Source: Ectocarpus siliculosus (taxonomy: Eukaryota; Sar; Phaeophyceae; Ectocarpales; Ectocarpaceae). From it: a stretch of DNA of 64,000 nucleotides. Position 1 is the stretch's first letter; each line of letters opens with the position of its first letter. Shown piece by piece: positions 62,854 to 64,000 of the stretch. The position numbers and the translations under genes are program-made. The stretch covers positions 1,049,392 through 1,113,391 of the forward strand of contig FN649731.1 in assembly GCA_000310025.1 (NCBI GenBank). The letters are read 5' to 3'. The notes below the pieces were generated by a model. The model searched no databases, had not been told where the DNA came from, and worked only from the letters and a program-made list of their open reading frames with translations.

Positions 62854-63475
62854 GCTTTTTCCCCTCACGGTCATGCTCCTGCTTGCTTCCGCGGCTGCTG
62901 CTGCTGCTGCTGGTAGTAGTCGGGGTTGTGGGTGTTGCCGCTGATGCGCCCGCCGCCACGGCTGTCGCTCTCCGCAGTCGATGCTCCGGCTCTGGTGGTT
63001 GTTTTTTTTTTGTTTCTGTCCCTCTAGTATCCCGCTCTGTCCACATATTTCGATGGTGCTGCTACATCCACATCTTTCGATGGTGCTGCTGCCACGGCTT
63101 TTGTTGCCCAGGGTTGTTGTTGGCCCTGCTACCTCTGGACTTCGTCTGGTAAAGATGAGAGATCTTTTTATGACGATTTTTCATTCTTGGTGCCGATTTT
63201 TCAATTCTGAAGCTGCGGCTGGCTATACCTCTGGCACCACCCCCGTTAGCGCTGCTCCCACACACGTCTTCTGCTGTCATTGCCGACGCCGACGACGCCT
63301 GTGCTTACCGCTGATGGCGTGCGCCACCTCCGTTTGATTGTTGTTGGCGGGGTTTAGGTTCGAGGCAAGCGACAAGGCGATCGAGTGCATGCACAACCAG
63401 TACCTGTGCAACCGGCAAATCTCGGTGCAGTACGCCTACAAGAAGGACACTCGGGGGGAGCGGCACGGCGGACAG
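58804..63475 (+). CDS. SF3B4: Splicing factor 3B subunit 4, two RRMs (3' truncated)
   Basis: Five exons in phase: 58804-58893, 60790-60912, 61491-61556, 62277-62446, 63358-63475, then a GTGACG donor; the remaining exons lie beyond the window. SF3B4 (SAP49/Hsh49) is the U2 snRNP SF3b protein that contacts pre-mRNA near the branch site and binds SF3B2. RRM1 runs from about residue 14 with RNP2 CYTGNL and RNP1 GFGFVEF, ending [12 protein letters not shown]2 begins at about residue 98 with RNP2 LFIGQL and RNP1 KGYGFVSY, and ends [11 protein letters not shown], all typical of the family. The first residues [19 protein letters not shown] match the family's usual start. The Pro/Gly-rich C-terminal half is missing. 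Introns carry microsatellites and, before exon 4, a tandem array that copies the exon's own 3' splice site. Confidence 0.95.
59697..59770. repeat. Inverted repeat with A-rich loop
   Basis: The left arm ctcgaccaccattatggttaccg and the right arm cggtaacctggttgtcgag are largely reverse complements, enclosing two poly-A runs. It lies in SF3B4 intron 1 and could fold into a hairpin or be a small foldback element. Confidence 0.7.
59786..59917 (+). repeat. Direct duplication, 66-nt unit
   Basis: Two near-identical copies begin 'gcttgttttacaacgtcgtt' and continue through 'gccaagcgacgaaaacccaa(t)ccccgatggcaaacaccg'. The second is followed by G-rich runs. It lies in SF3B4 intron 1, directly after the inverted repeat. 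Confidence 0.85.
60931..60965 (+). repeat. GATC / GGTC tetranucleotide repeat
   Basis: Four and a half gatc units pass into ggtc units in SF3B4 intron 2, about 20 nt after the donor. It is a simple sequence. Confidence 0.9.
61161..61201 (+). repeat. (CTG)n microsatellite
   Basis: About 13 uninterrupted ctg/gct units in SF3B4 intron 2. Confidence 0.95.
61827..62310 (+). repeat. 97-nt tandem array duplicating a 3' splice site and exon start
   Basis: Five head-to-tail copies with a 97-98-nt period. Each contains a 'ccgtatactttaccggaacgttccgcag'-like intron end followed by a 'gcgaacgacgtgggagcgaacc' exon start. The AG-exon boundary points are 61888, 61985, 62082, 62179 and the real one, 62277. 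Similarity to the functional copy falls with distance. The real SF3B4 exon 4 starts in the last copy. Confidence 0.92.
62811..62912 (+). repeat. (CTG)n microsatellites, two blocks
   Basis: A run of about 14 units at 62811-62852 and a shorter one at 62893-62912, both in SF3B4 intron 4. They open poly-Leu/poly-Cys/poly-Ala frames that are not real genes. Confidence 0.95.
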
Positions 63476-63802
63476 GTGACGTCACGGTGTTATATTGCCG
63501 CTGCAACAGCTGCTGCTGCTACTATGCATATGTGGTGATGGTTCAGAGTTTCTGTCGTTTGTTGTGGTGGGGGCGTAATTGGTTGTGACATCATCGGTGC
63601 CCACGTTCTTGCGCGGTCGGCGTAGCGGCTTTGTTTTTTCGAGTGCTTCCGATAGCCTCGCGTCAGCCCCACACGCACAAGCTGTGCTGTCCCATTGTTC
63701 GGCGGTAAAAATCTGTCCCCATTCACGATGCAAGCAACTCTCACCAGGCACGCACGTTGGCCTTGAGCGCGCTCACGCCGTGTTTCACGCCTCTTTCGGT
63801 TG

Positions 63803-63872
63803 TTTTGAAGACGTCTCTGTTGGTTGCTTTCCAGCCGTCTCTGTCGGATGCGTTCAAGACGTCTCTGTTAAG
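63803..63872 (+). repeat. Short direct repeats 'gacgtctctgtt'
   Basis: Three related units (gacgtctctgttgg, gccgtctctgtcgg, gacgtctctgttaa) spaced about 25-30 nt apart lie downstream of SF3B4 exon 5, probably in intron 5. Confidence 0.7.
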
Positions 63873-63984
63873 GCGCGTGTTCAAGACCGACACTCAATAA
63901 CCGAGGGAACCAAGCCCTCCCTGGCCCACGAGAAATAACCAACACCGCGGGACATTCTTCCCTCTGCCGCGCCACCAGCATCGA

Positions 63985-64000
63985 CCCCCCCCCCCCCCCC
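63985..64000 (+). repeat. Poly-C run at right edge
   Basis: Sixteen consecutive C bases end the window. It may continue beyond the edge as a homopolymer or simple repeat. Confidence 0.9.

Noticed and set aside
62811-63046. Poly-Ala, poly-Leu and poly-Cys ORFs on both strands.
   Set aside because: They are produced by CTG microsatellites in an intron.

Overview
The window looks like nuclear DNA of a eukaryote with intron-rich genes, most likely a stramenopile and probably a brown alga of the Ectocarpus type. I infer this from several things: many short exons (about 60-250 nt) between introns of several hundred bases, genes that mostly alternate strands, Ala/Gly/Ser-rich low-complexity exons, ankyrin and IQ-motif proteins with a p25-alpha module, and CTG-type microsatellites in introns. 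No prokaryotic gene, complete retroelement or convincing tRNA was seen. Gene models were built by eye from reading-frame continuity, splice sites and intron phase. Where consecutive exons join in phase the models are good; first exons are the weak point.

Layout, left to right. (1) Plus strand, 1.0-2.3 kb: 3' exons of an ankyrin-repeat gene. (2) 2.3-5.8 kb: gene-poor, with degenerate direct repeats and one copy of a dispersed repeat. (3) Minus, 5.8-8.1 kb: a complete five-exon gamma-glutamylcyclotransferase-like gene with a predicted C-terminal membrane anchor. (4) Plus, about 11.3-19.8 kb (a possible first exon at 8.8 kb): a many-exon gene with a charged coiled coil, family not recognised. 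(5) Minus, 44.9 to 20.9 kb: a giant gene, 32 exons chained in phase, about 2,280 codons, combining a disordered N terminus, many IQ motifs, a p25-alpha (TPPP-like) module, a WW domain, tandem B-box zinc fingers and an acidic tail. (6) 45.9-46.3 kb, minus: an exon-like ORF with an apparent frame change. (7) Plus, 47.3-52.9 kb: a six-exon ankyrin protein of 914 residues with repeated basophilic-kinase-type sites. (8) Plus, 53.7-56.0 kb: the 3' part of a low-complexity basic protein gene. (9) Plus, 58.8 kb to the right edge: the 5' half of SF3B4, the U2 snRNP protein with two RRMs.

The most notable structures are a five-copy 97-nt array in an SF3B4 intron that duplicates the intron's own 3' splice site plus the start of the next exon, with every upstream copy leading to a premature stop; the IQ/p25-alpha/WW/B-box protein; and four introns that seem to use GC rather than GT donors. 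The genes do not form an obvious pathway. Several products (IQ, p25-alpha, B-box, ankyrin, coiled coil) would fit cytoskeletal, flagellar or calcium-signalling scaffolds, but that is inference.
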